A stretch of DNA of 64,000 nucleotides from CAZKBP01 sp964551015 (GTDB taxonomy: Bacteria; Bacteroidota; Bacteroidia; Cytophagales; Microscillaceae), in contig CAZKBP010000001.1 of the NCBI GenBank assembly GCA_964551015.1, positions 310,001 through 374,000 on the forward strand. The letters run 5' to 3'. The position numbers and the translations under genes are program-made. The notes beneath the pieces are model-generated. The model was given only the letters and a program-made list of their open reading frames with translations. It did no database searches and was not told the origin of the DNA. Shown in pieces: positions 52,745-61,411 of this stretch. The first letter of the stretch is position 1. Every line of letters begins with the position of its first letter.

Positions 52745-53902
52745 ATGAAAAATCCGATTGTCGTCCGTTCTCGTGCCATAGAAGCTGCCGAAGTGGCTTG
52801 GTTTGCCCCCATCTGCAATGGTGATTTTGAATTTTTGGGCGTGCCCAGCAACCATCTCAAAAGCACCTTTGCCCATACTTCTCAAATTTTACTCACTGCC
52901 GACCAACTGGGCTATCGCAATATTTTGTGTCCTTCTTCTTATCAGGTCGGGCAGGATACTTTGGCTTTCGCAGCAGCGGTCGCTCCCCAGACTCAAAATA
53001 TCAACCTCTTGACAGCCGTACGCTGTGGTGAAGTGCATCCGCCCATGCTCGCCCGTGCCATCAGTACTTTGGATCATATCTTAGCCGGACGATTGACCAT
53101 CAATATTATTTCCTCGGATTTGCCCGGTGAAAAACTAGAATCCGAAGCACGCTACCAGCGCTCTCAGGAAGTCGTAGAAATTCTCAAACAAGCGTGGACG
53201 CAAGATTTTATTGATTTCAAAGGAGAATTTTACCAATTCCAACTACCTACCGAAGCCGTGAAGCCTTACCAGCAAAATGGTGGGCCTTTGCTCTATTTTG
53301 GGGGTTATTCTCCTGCCGGCAAGGAGCTTTGCGCCAAGCATTGTGATGTTTACCTGATGTGGCCGGAAACCGAAGATCGCCTCGAGGTACTCATGCGTGA
53401 AATGAGCGAAAAAGCGGCTCAGTACGATCGTACAATGGATTTTGGATTGAGAGTGCATATGATTGTCCGTGAAACTGAGGCCGAAGCCCGTGCTTATGCC
53501 CAGCGTTTAGTCTCTAAATTAGATGATGAAGTAGGCAAGGAAATCCGAGAACGTGCTCAGGATGCCCAATCGCTCGGCGTTTCTCGTCAAAGCGAAATGC
53601 GAGAGGTCGCTGATTTGGAAGGTTTTGTAGAAGATCATCTATGGACGGGGATCGGTCGGGCACGCTCGGGTTGTGGAGCAGCTCTGGTGGGTGATCCTGA
53701 TCAAATTCTGAAAAAAATTCAACGCTATATGGACTTGGGCATTCGGGCTTTTATCTTTTCGGGTTATCCGCATTTGCAGGAGTGTGAGCTTTTTGCCAAG
53801 TATGTCCTTCCCAAGATTCCGGCGATCTCCATGCCACAGGTACAGGGGCGTATTCCTGCGTTTATGCCCCATACGCCTTTGGGAGCAGGGAATAGGAGGT
53901 AG
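52745..53902 (+). CDS. LLM-class flavin-dependent oxidoreductase, alkanesulfonate monooxygenase-like
   Basis: The 385-residue protein has the luciferase-like TIM-barrel pattern of SsuD-type enzymes: VAWFAPICNGD, the helix ADQLGYRNILCPSS, LTAVRCGEVHPPMLARAISTLDHILAGRLTINIISSD and RYQRSQEVVEIL. These bind reduced FMN and oxidise a small substrate such as an alkanesulfonate or another organosulfur compound. No flavin reductase or sulfonate transporter is adjacent. The last three codons (NRR) are already written in sequence resembling the heptamer repeat that follows, so the repeat abuts or has invaded the 3' end. Confidence 0.88.
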   Translation: MKNPIVVRSRAIEAAEVAWFAPICNGDFEFLGVPSNHLKSTFAHTSQILLTADQLGYRNILCPSSYQVGQDTLAFAAAVAPQTQNINLLTAVRCGEVHPPMLARAISTLDHILAGRLTINIISSDLPGEKLESEARYQRSQEVVEILKQAWTQDFIDFKGEFYQFQLPTEAVKPYQQNGGPLLYFGGYSPAGKELCAKHCDVYLMWPETEDRLEVLMREMSEKAAQYDRTMDFGLRVHMIVRETEAEARAYAQRLVSKLDDEVGKEIRERAQDAQSLGVSRQSEMREVADLEGFVEDHLWTGIGRARSGCGAALVGDPDQILKKIQRYMDLGIRAFIFSGYPHLQECELFAKYVLPKIPAISMPQVQGRIPAFMPHTPLGAGNRR

Positions 53903-53905
53903 GGT

Positions 53906-54138
53906 AGGAGCTAGGAGTCAGAATTCAGGAGCTAGGAGTCAGGAGTTAGAAGTCAGGAGCTAGGAGCTAGGAGCTGGGAGCTGGGAGCTGGGAGTCAGGA
54001 GCTAGGAGTCAGGAGCTAGGAGTCAGGAGCTGGGAGCTAGGAGTTCTTTCTCCTGAATTCTGACTCTTGACTCCTGAATTCTGAATTCTAACTCCTCTTT
54101 CCTGAATTCTAACTCCTAGCTCCTCTCTCCTCAATTCT
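53906..54138. repeat. Large heptamer-phased inverted repeat, 20 + 13 units
   Basis: The left arm 53906-54045 is 20 consecutive 7-bp units without a phase break: AGGAGCT, AGGAGTC, AGAATTC, AGGAGCT, AGGAGTC, AGGAGTT, AGAAGTC, then AGGAGCT three times, GGGAGCT twice, GGGAGTC and so on to AGGAGTT. The right arm 54048-54138 is 13 units of the reverse-complement alphabet (TTCTCCT, GAATTCT, GACTCTT, GACTCCT, GAATTCT and so on to CAATTCT). Transcripts or single strands can fold into one long hairpin in several registers. It occupies the whole gap between two convergent genes, overlapping the symporter stop codon. Confidence 0.85.
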
Positions 54139-55690
54139 AACTAAAAATTAAATGTAGTAAAACGAGCGAAATCAATACCCCATAGCCAAACTGTGCCATA
54201 GAGGGAGAAGAGCTTTGCCAGTATTCTCTCGGGGAACGCAGACCGAAGCGCAGGAGGGAGGGAATGGCCACCAAAGCAAAAGCAATCACAATTACCCACG
54301 AAGAGCGAACAAAGTAATTCATTTCAGGGAAAATGGCTTTGAGTAAAACGTGCAGAGGAACCGTCAATACGACAGCTAGGAAGGCTAATTTTTTGGGAGG
54401 AGCAACCAAGAAGACGGCTGTACAAATCAGTACCGCGATCCCACTTTTGATATAATAATTAAGCTCGTTGAGGGTGTGGGTGAAGGCTTGTGCTGGATTT
54501 TCAAATTTTACATACAAGAGCATAAAGCCCATCAATACGCCCGTGACCAACGTAACCAAGATCGTTCTCCGTCCGGCAGCTACTACTTCTGGGTCTTTGG
54601 CCTGTGGGTTGATATAAGTTTGGTAAATATCAATTGACCAGAGCGTGGCCAGCGAATTGAACAGAGAATCTACCGTACTCATCAGCGAGGCAAATAAGGC
54701 ACAAAGAATAATCCCACGCAGACCCGTGGGAAGATAATGCGTTACCAGATAAGGAAAAGCCTGATCGGGTTCGGCCAAGCCCTCTTTCCCCAGAATACCC
54801 GCCAGCGCAATCCCCGGGACAATGATAATAATCGCCATTACATATTTCAAAATTCCCCCTACCATCAAGCCCATTTGGGCATCTCTCAGGCTACGGGCGG
54901 CCAAAGAACGCTGCAACACCGATTGATTCGCTCCCCAATAATTGATATTCAACAAAATCATCCCAAAAATCCCAATCCAAGGTAATTGCTCGTGGTCGGC
55001 AGGCAGGTGTAAGTGCATTAGTTCTGGAGTTTGTGCATAAAGCTCCGACCACCCACCCAAATGATAGATGGATACAAAAAGTACGATTGTTCCCCCTGCG
55101 GTCAAGATCATAAACTGGATTACATCGGTACGCACCACCGCTCCCAATCCTCCAAAATAGGTATAAGTAGCTGAGAAAATCCCCAGACCCACCAATAAGA
55201 CAGAAATTCTCACGATACGCTCCGGATGGATGAAGGAAAGCAAATCACCAAAAACTAAATCGGCCGCGTAGGCTCCCCAAAATAAAGCTGCCCCCAAGCC
55301 GAGTGTAGAAAACAAAACTAAATTCGCCACCGAATAAGTCAGAGCCACGGTGGCTCCCAGACGTTTTTTGATAAATTGTGTGATGGTAATGACGCGATCT
55401 TTTAAGTACAAAGGCACGAAAATAAAAGCCGCCATCCAGAGCCCCAGTGCGGCATTGATTTCTAGATTGGCCTGTGCCAAACCGTAGAGATAAGCCGAAC
55501 CCATCATCCCCAAAAATTGATAGCCTCCTACATTAGTAGCAATTGAGGAGAGGGCAATGGAAGGCCAACGCAAATTACGAGAGCTTAGAAAATATTCTTC
55601 ACTCGTCGCATTTTGACCGACTCTACCGTGGAGTGCCACCAGCATAATGAGGGTGAAATAGGCCAACAAAATCCCTAAATCCAGAAGCAT
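54137..55690 (-). CDS. Sodium:solute symporter (SSS family)
   Basis: The 517-residue protein has about thirteen transmembrane helices. The family marks are present: ATNVGGYQFLGMMGSAY near the N-terminus, TYTYFGGLGAVVRTDVIQFMIL and the SMSTVDSLFNSLATLWSIDIY stretch (about 335-360) that contributes to the sodium site in SGLT-type proteins. It takes up sugars, sugar acids, amino acids or similar solutes with sodium across the inner membrane; the solute is not decidable here. Its last codon lies inside the end of the heptamer repeat. Monocistronic. Confidence 0.93.
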   Translation of the reverse strand: MLLDLGILLAYFTLIMLVALHGRVGQNATSEEYFLSSRNLRWPSIALSSIATNVGGYQFLGMMGSAYLYGLAQANLEINAALGLWMAAFIFVPLYLKDRVITITQFIKKRLGATVALTYSVANLVLFSTLGLGAALFWGAYAADLVFGDLLSFIHPERIVRISVLLVGLGIFSATYTYFGGLGAVVRTDVIQFMILTAGGTIVLFVSIYHLGGWSELYAQTPELMHLHLPADHEQLPWIGIFGMILLNINYWGANQSVLQRSLAARSLRDAQMGLMVGGILKYVMAIIIIVPGIALAGILGKEGLAEPDQAFPYLVTHYLPTGLRGIILCALFASLMSTVDSLFNSLATLWSIDIYQTYINPQAKDPEVVAAGRRTILVTLVTGVLMGFMLLYVKFENPAQAFTHTLNELNYYIKSGIAVLICTAVFLVAPPKKLAFLAVVLTVPLHVLLKAIFPEMNYFVRSSWVIVIAFALVAIPSLLRFGLRSPREYWQSSSPSMAQFGYGVLISLVLLHLIFS

Positions 55691-55946
55691 AATGGTAAAA
55701 TTTCTTGAGCAGATGGTATTTTAGCTTTGCAATATTGATAAAAAAGGAGAAGATTCAAAAGGGAGTGATAGGTTTTGGCTGGCAAGTCGCGGGTCGAGAC
55801 CATCGTTATCCTTGACTTTTAGGCTCCAAAAATTGTATGTAACAACGAAATTACAGTTTCGTACTAGTTAGGCGCAAAACAGGAGTTTCGGAGCTACAAA
55901 ATCCATTAAAAATTTTCTAATTTAGAGTCGCTAAACTTTAAAAATC

Positions 55947-57203
55947 ATGCCCTCCATTCCAGTCGTTTTTCTGGCTTTTGCCAATGACAAAGATGCCTAT
56001 CTCAGCAAACTTCGCCACGAAGAAAGAGCCATTCGGGAAGCCTTGGCTCCTCTCGAAGACCAAGGCCGAATCAAAGTCCATTCACTGGGAAGCACGGCCA
56101 TCGAAGATATTTTTACCGATTTTGATCGTTTTGGGGAGCAAATCGTGATTTTTCATTTTGGAGGGCACGCCTCGGGTACGCATCTGCAATTGGAAGGGCA
56201 AGCTGCCTCCGCGAGTGGTTTGGCGCAGCGGATTCAAAACTTGCCCCATCTACAATGGGTCTTTTTGAATGGCTGCTCTACCCGAGCGCAGGTAGAAGCC
56301 TTATTAGCTTTGGGTGTAAAAGCCGTCATCGCTACCCATGAACCCGTGGAGGATGAAAAAGCCCTCCAATTTGCTACCCAATTTTATCGGAGCTTAGCCA
56401 ATAAAGCCTCCCTCCAGATTGCTTTCGCCAACGCTAAGGCCTACTTAGAAACCAAGGAACAAGTGCCCAGTGGGCAAATTCAAACCCATCGCGTGCTAGG
56501 CTCTCGACTTCCCTCAGGATCGGACTCAGAAGCGCATCCTTGGGGCTTATTTGTGCAAGATGCAAAAGTAGAAACTTGGAAATTTCCTAAAAAACACCTT
56601 TCTCGCCCTTTGCTGGCACTAAGCATGAGCCTGACGGTCATCATCGTGATGTTGATTTATCTGTTTGCTCGTCCCGCAAGGCCCTTTGACGTTACCATTT
56701 TTTTGCAATCAGAAAATGAGCCATTAAATCAACTGATTAAAAATCGCCAAGCGGATAGTCTCACGCTGGATTTGGGGGCAGACCGTCGTACCAAAGTCAT
56801 TATTGATGGAGAAGTCAGCTTTCGCGAAATTCCTGCTCAGTTTGCTGGGAAAAAAGTGCCCGTCCGGCTTTCTTCTCGTCGATTAGCCCTAGCGCAAACC
56901 AATCAACTCCAATTAGACCAAAAAAATTTGTATCTAAAGGTAAAGCGGAATCAAAGCCTAGCAATTATTCAAGGCGTGGTAAGAGATGAAAATAACCAAC
57001 CTTTGCCTGATGCAATCATTCAGGTACAGGATTTCAAAACTAAAAGCAATGCCTTGGGCGAGTTTGAGCTAATAATTCCTGAAACTGCTCAGCAAGCACG
57101 CCAGAAAGTCATCATCTACAAAGAAGGCCATGAAATCTGGGAGAAGACGCTCGCTGTTAGTCCAGACCGCTTAGAGTTAATATTAAAAAGTATTAAAAAA
57201 TAA
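55947..57203 (+). CDS. Membrane-anchored CHAT-domain protein with periplasmic CRD-like domain
   Basis: The 418-residue protein begins with a CHAT (caspase HetF-associated) peptidase-like domain (about 1-195). The dyad is visible as HFGGH (His74) and LNGCST (Cys110). There is no signal peptide; a single transmembrane helix at about 218-238 (LLALSMSLTVIIVMLIYLF) is flanked by basic residues. The C-terminal part (about 325-405) is a carboxypeptidase-regulatory-like domain (IIQGVVRDENNQPLPDAIIQV). The peptidase is probably in the cytoplasm and the CRD in the periplasm. The exported TPR gene starts 17 bp downstream, so the two are surely co-transcribed. CHAT proteases are activated by TPR partners in other systems. 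Confidence 0.88.
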   Translation: MPSIPVVFLAFANDKDAYLSKLRHEERAIREALAPLEDQGRIKVHSLGSTAIEDIFTDFDRFGEQIVIFHFGGHASGTHLQLEGQAASASGLAQRIQNLPHLQWVFLNGCSTRAQVEALLALGVKAVIATHEPVEDEKALQFATQFYRSLANKASLQIAFANAKAYLETKEQVPSGQIQTHRVLGSRLPSGSDSEAHPWGLFVQDAKVETWKFPKKHLSRPLLALSMSLTVIIVMLIYLFARPARPFDVTIFLQSENEPLNQLIKNRQADSLTLDLGADRRTKVIIDGEVSFREIPAQFAGKKVPVRLSSRRLALAQTNQLQLDQKNLYLKVKRNQSLAIIQGVVRDENNQPLPDAIIQVQDFKTKSNALGEFELIIPETAQQARQKVIIYKEGHEIWEKTLAVSPDRLELILKSIKK

Positions 57204-57219
57204 AATATACGAACAAAGT

Positions 57220-60200
57220 ATGCTATTGAAAAAATTCATCCAGTGGGTTATTGTCATTTCTATCTGCTCTGGTTTAGCCTTGGCTCAGACGCCTACTTCG
57301 GGACTCGTGGTACTCCAAAATTCGGGCAGACAACCTGTCTCTGGTGTACAAGTGGAGGATGCCTTTGGCGATGCCGCTCCTAAAGTATCGGATAGCGAAG
57401 GAAAATTTACCCTCACTTTCCAAAACAGTGCTTATGGCGAACTTACTACCCTATATGTGAAAAAATCTGGCTTGGAAGTTGTCAACCAAGAAGAAATCAA
57501 GGATTTTAGAATTACACGTGCTCCCTTCAAGATTGTAGTTTGTCCAGAAGGACAATTGAATGACAATCGATTACGCTATTATAAAATCTCTACGGCGCAG
57601 ATCGAGCAGGAATACCAAGTCCAGTTAGCCACCCTGAAAAAAAAGCTAGCCGATAATGAAGCCGCTCTTCGGGCACAAGTGGAAACCTTAGAAGAGCAAA
57701 GAGAGATTGCCCAAAAACAAGCCCGTGAACTTGCCCGCAGATTCGCCCTTGTCAATCTAGATGATGTATCGCAGCTTTACCGAGATGCTTTTGATTTATT
57801 TCAACAAGGAAAAATAGAAGAAGCCATTCAACTGATTCAAGAAGCTGATTTACAAGCGCAAATCCAACAGGCCAAAACCAAGAAAAAATTAGGAGACGCG
57901 TTGAGCGAAAATGCACGAGCGGCTCTAGAGCAGCATGCACAAACGGTAACTTTAGAGGCTCGCTTACACGTTTCGCGTTTGGAATTCGAAGAGGCGCGTC
58001 AAGCTTATGCCTTGGCTTTATCCGCCGTGGATAGTAACGACGTGCAAATGAACTTGGAGTATGGGCTTTTTCTTTATGGGCAATTTCGCTTTGAGGATGC
58101 CATTCAGATTTACCAAAAAACCTTGGCTCTGGTTCCAGAAAATAAAGCCTACCAAGCGTACCTACATTACCTGTTGGGTGCTACGCATCAAGGAAATCTT
58201 GAACAAGATTTAGCCGAAAAATTGGTCAGCAAGTCCATCGAGCTGTACCGAGAGCTAGCTGCCCGAAATCCAGCGCGCTATCGTCAGGCACTCGGTGCGG
58301 TGCTTTTCCAGCAGATCAGCCTGCTCTCGGATCAATTTGATGACAAAAGCGATGTACTGATTCAAAGCAAAGCAGAGGCCGAAAGTATTTTCAAGGATTT
58401 AGTGGCTAAGGATAGTACGCACTACTTGGGTTATTATGCTCTGACCCAGTTCTTGGAATTTATAGACGCGGTCAAGTACGCGGAAAAAGATGAAGATAAA
58501 AGTCTTCGTATCATGCTAGAGAAGCTAGCAAAAGGAAGTCAATTGTACGCGCACTTGTCCGAGCAAAACCCCGAAATCTATGAACCCTTTTTAGGTTTGT
58601 CTCTGGTTTTGCAAGGGGGGCTGGGTGAGGCATTCATCGCTTACAAAAAGCATAACGGCGAAGTATACAACCACGAGAGGCTGGTAGCTCCTTCTGACTC
58701 GCTCTTCGATCAAGGGGTGGAGCTTTTAAGCAAATGCATAGAAAGGGTAGAAAAAAGTCATCCTAATATCTCCATCAACTTGATTAAGCCAGACAGCCTC
58801 ATGCGTCTGGAAGATTATTACCATGAATCCGACGGACAGGTTTTTTCTCTCTTCGGTCATACCTTCAGTATCATCAATATGCTCTACAAGTATCAAGGTT
58901 TATTCGGAATGGAAGTTATCGATTTTCAAAGGATAGACCAGCTCCTGAAGGTCGCTACTGAAAAAGCAAATTTGTTGGCCGAGCAAAATCCAGAGCGTTA
59001 TGCTTTATTTCAAACCTCTTTTGGCTTGCTATTAGGTCTTCGCCATTTTCAAAATGGGGAGTATCCGCTCGTTATTCAAAACCTCGAGCGCCACTTACCG
59101 AAGTTTGAGGAGCTATATCAGGAAAACGCGAATACTTATAGACAAACTCTGGGGACTTGTCTGAGGCTTATCTTTGCTTCCCAATCTCTTTATTATCTTG
59201 CTAATAAAACTTTTTACCAAGATGATTCGCTCGGGGTGCTGACCAAGGGACAGCGAGCCCTCAGCCTGTTAGAGGCTGACAGCGTTTCAAAAGAATTTGA
59301 AATGGGAATCCAAGACACGAAATACTGGCTGCAGTGCTACAAAAGAGGAAATTACGAGGATTTCTACAATTTATGCATCTTCCTCGAGTACAAAGCGGCC
59401 GCCGATCAAGCCACCACCTTAGAAACTTACGCCAGTAATTATACGGAGGCCATCTACTACTTTGAGCAAATTGCCGAGAGAACCCTCAGCAGAGAAGATG
59501 CTCAACAATTGATACAACTCTACCAAGATTATCATGATCTGGAAGTGTTTAGAGATAGAATTTATGAAGTCAATGCCGAGGAACTGGGTTATGTAAAAGC
59601 GAACCAGTTCGTGGAGACGATGGAAATATACGAAGACCGAGAAGAACTTTTTCCTCGCGATACCACTGCCAAGTACCTCTGGAAAGAAGCCGTCTTCCAA
59701 AGTCAACTCCTGAAAGCCTATCCCGATAGTACCGAGTTAAAGCAAAGCTTTGTTTTTAATCTGGGGAATGTTGCCTTTTACGCGCTCTTCCAGAAAAATT
59801 ACGAGCGATCCTTGATTGCTGCCGAGCGTGCCCTGAGTGAAGATTCTACCCAACATTGGATTTATACCAATCTGGCTTTGGCTTACCTTTTCAACGACCG
59901 CTATCCCGAGGCTCTGCGCGTTTACTACGAGTGGATGAATCGTCCTTATCAATATGATTCCACTCAGCTCTATCAAGAAACCTTTCTACAAGATATCAAA
60001 GACTTAGAAAAGGAAGGGATTACCCACCCGCGCTTCAAGGAAATCGAGAAGATGCTCAAAAAACCAGAAAATTTTCCAGAAGAACTGCGAAAAGGTTTCG
60101 ATTATTTACAAAAAGCCCGGCAGGCTTATCTAAACGCACAGGAAACTACCAATATTTCTGCCAAAGAAGAGAACCTGAATCTATCTCGTACGCAGTATGA

Positions 60201-60837
60201 AGCCTTTATCAAGCTTAACACTGATTCTAATTCCTATTTTCAATCGGATTTATCAGAGGCTTTTTATCGAATGGGAAGAATCTACTATGATTTGGATCTA
60301 CCACTACACTTGGATACCCTGAGCCTGAATTTAACCACCAAAAAAGCAAATAGAATCAGTAACGAGATTTTCCGTTATTTTTTGCAATCAGAGAAAGACT
60401 CGAGCTTTTTGTCTCTCAAAGAACTCTACAGGAGAGAGCTTTATCCATTAAGAATTATCGCGCAATGGACAGAACAAATCTATCAAAAAGCTCCTGAGGA
60501 CACGGTTACTTTTAATAACTTGCAGTTTATAAGGCGTCACATCGCCAACTATGCTTTGTTCGCTGAGCAATTCAAACTATCCCTGAAATACGCTAAAACA
60601 GGCGTAAACGCTAACCCAAAAGACGCCACGCTCCTTAGCAGACTAGCCTTGGCCTATCTCTTCAATGATGAGTATGAAGAAGCCACCAAAATTTGCCAAA
60701 CTTGGAAAGGCCGCCCTTACCCAGATGACAACTTTGATAGCTGGGGTATCCGAACCTTGGCACTGCTGGAAGGTCTGCAAAAAGAAGGCATTACTCACCC
60801 CGAGGCCGAGAAGCTAAAAAAATTACTAAAAGAATAA
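57220..60837 (+). CDS. Very large exported TPR protein, partner of the CHAT protein
   Basis: The 1205-residue protein has a signal peptide (1-23, ending LALAQ), a CRD-like beta domain (about 28-105: GLVVLQNSGRQPVSGVQV, SEGKFTLTFQ), a coiled coil (about 125-178) and then a long helical region with many TPR-like repeats (about 183-330, 440-650, 810-930, 1090-1190; for example LSRLALAYLFNDEYEEATKIC). Two similar segments, near 905 and near 1140, each end in KEGITHPxxxE, indicating an internal duplication. No catalytic motif is seen. Because it is exported, it would have to meet the CHAT protein through that protein's periplasmic domain. Confidence 0.9.
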   Translation: MLLKKFIQWVIVISICSGLALAQTPTSGLVVLQNSGRQPVSGVQVEDAFGDAAPKVSDSEGKFTLTFQNSAYGELTTLYVKKSGLEVVNQEEIKDFRITRAPFKIVVCPEGQLNDNRLRYYKISTAQIEQEYQVQLATLKKKLADNEAALRAQVETLEEQREIAQKQARELARRFALVNLDDVSQLYRDAFDLFQQGKIEEAIQLIQEADLQAQIQQAKTKKKLGDALSENARAALEQHAQTVTLEARLHVSRLEFEEARQAYALALSAVDSNDVQMNLEYGLFLYGQFRFEDAIQIYQKTLALVPENKAYQAYLHYLLGATHQGNLEQDLAEKLVSKSIELYRELAARNPARYRQALGAVLFQQISLLSDQFDDKSDVLIQSKAEAESIFKDLVAKDSTHYLGYYALTQFLEFIDAVKYAEKDEDKSLRIMLEKLAKGSQLYAHLSEQNPEIYEPFLGLSLVLQGGLGEAFIAYKKHNGEVYNHERLVAPSDSLFDQGVELLSKCIERVEKSHPNISINLIKPDSLMRLEDYYHESDGQVFSLFGHTFSIINMLYKYQGLFGMEVIDFQRIDQLLKVATEKANLLAEQNPERYALFQTSFGLLLGLRHFQNGEYPLVIQNLERHLPKFEELYQENANTYRQTLGTCLRLIFASQSLYYLANKTFYQDDSLGVLTKGQRALSLLEADSVSKEFEMGIQDTKYWLQCYKRGNYEDFYNLCIFLEYKAAADQATTLETYASNYTEAIYYFEQIAERTLSREDAQQLIQLYQDYHDLEVFRDRIYEVNAEELGYVKANQFVETMEIYEDREELFPRDTTAKYLWKEAVFQSQLLKAYPDSTELKQSFVFNLGNVAFYALFQKNYERSLIAAERALSEDSTQHWIYTNLALAYLFNDRYPEALRVYYEWMNRPYQYDSTQLYQETFLQDIKDLEKEGITHPRFKEIEKMLKKPENFPEELRKGFDYLQKARQAYLNAQETTNISAKEENLNLSRTQYEAFIKLNTDSNSYFQSDLSEAFYRMGRIYYDLDLPLHLDTLSLNLTTKKANRISNEIFRYFLQSEKDSSFLSLKELYRRELYPLRIIAQWTEQIYQKAPEDTVTFNNLQFIRRHIANYALFAEQFKLSLKYAKTGVNANPKDATLLSRLALAYLFNDEYEEATKICQTWKGRPYPDDNFDSWGIRTLALLEGLQKEGITHPEAEKLKKLLKE

Positions 60838-60861
60838 TCCCTGCTGTATCTTTGCTCACAA

Positions 60862-61338
60862 ATGAAGAAAGTATATTTTATAATCATATTAGCAGTTTTC
60901 TGTATTTTAGAAAGCTGTACGATCAATGAAGTAGGACCTCCCGGTCAAGACGGAGTGAGCGATCAGCAAATTCGTTTGGAATTTGGTACCGAACTCATAA
61001 CCGCCGATACTAACTGGGTCAACTTACCCGACGAATTTGATTTAATTAAATTTGACCGAGACAACTACGTAGAATTAGACTCAATCCAGTTCGTAGCCGG
61101 CTTAGAAAGTACATTTAACGGAGATACTTGCTTTGTGCAATTAATCAATAAGACCAATGGAAACCCCATCACAGATGCTACCTTGATGAGCGATACCACG
61201 GCTTTTCAGTTTTTAGAAACGAGCGATATCTTTGATAATTTACCAACGAATGAAACAAATCTTGGCCTACGCATTCGCAGTAGCCGACTAGGCACAGAAG
61301 TGCGGGTAAATAGAGCCTTTCTTTTTTTATATCGCTGA
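60862..61338 (+). CDS. Small lipoprotein with collagen-like GPPGQDG start
   Basis: The 158-residue protein has a leader ending LESC (acylated cysteine near residue 19; the glutamate makes the lipobox slightly unusual) followed by INEVGPPGQDGVSDQQ, a short collagen-like motif found just after the lipidated cysteine in many Bacteroidota lipoproteins. The remainder is strand-rich and ends in VNRAFLFLYR. It starts 24 bp after the TPR gene and is probably the third gene of the CHAT operon. Function unknown. Confidence 0.78.
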   Translation: MKKVYFIIILAVFCILESCTINEVGPPGQDGVSDQQIRLEFGTELITADTNWVNLPDEFDLIKFDRDNYVELDSIQFVAGLESTFNGDTCFVQLINKTNGNPITDATLMSDTTAFQFLETSDIFDNLPTNETNLGLRIRSSRLGTEVRVNRAFLFLYR

Positions 61339-61411
61339 GTATCAAAATAAAAACCTTCTGCCTTCCACAAAAAGTATATTAGCTAAAATTTAGAAACTCA
61401 ACGATCAAATT

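Noticed and set aside
53906..54138. Reading the heptamer array as a CRISPR array
   Set aside because: Units are 7 bp, contiguous and inverted, with no spacers and no cas genes in the window.
55722..55729. TAGCTTTG, a plus-strand -7 match upstream of the CHAT operon
   Set aside because: It is 217 bp from the start and the nearest TTG is only 14 bp upstream; too weak to assign as the operon promoter.
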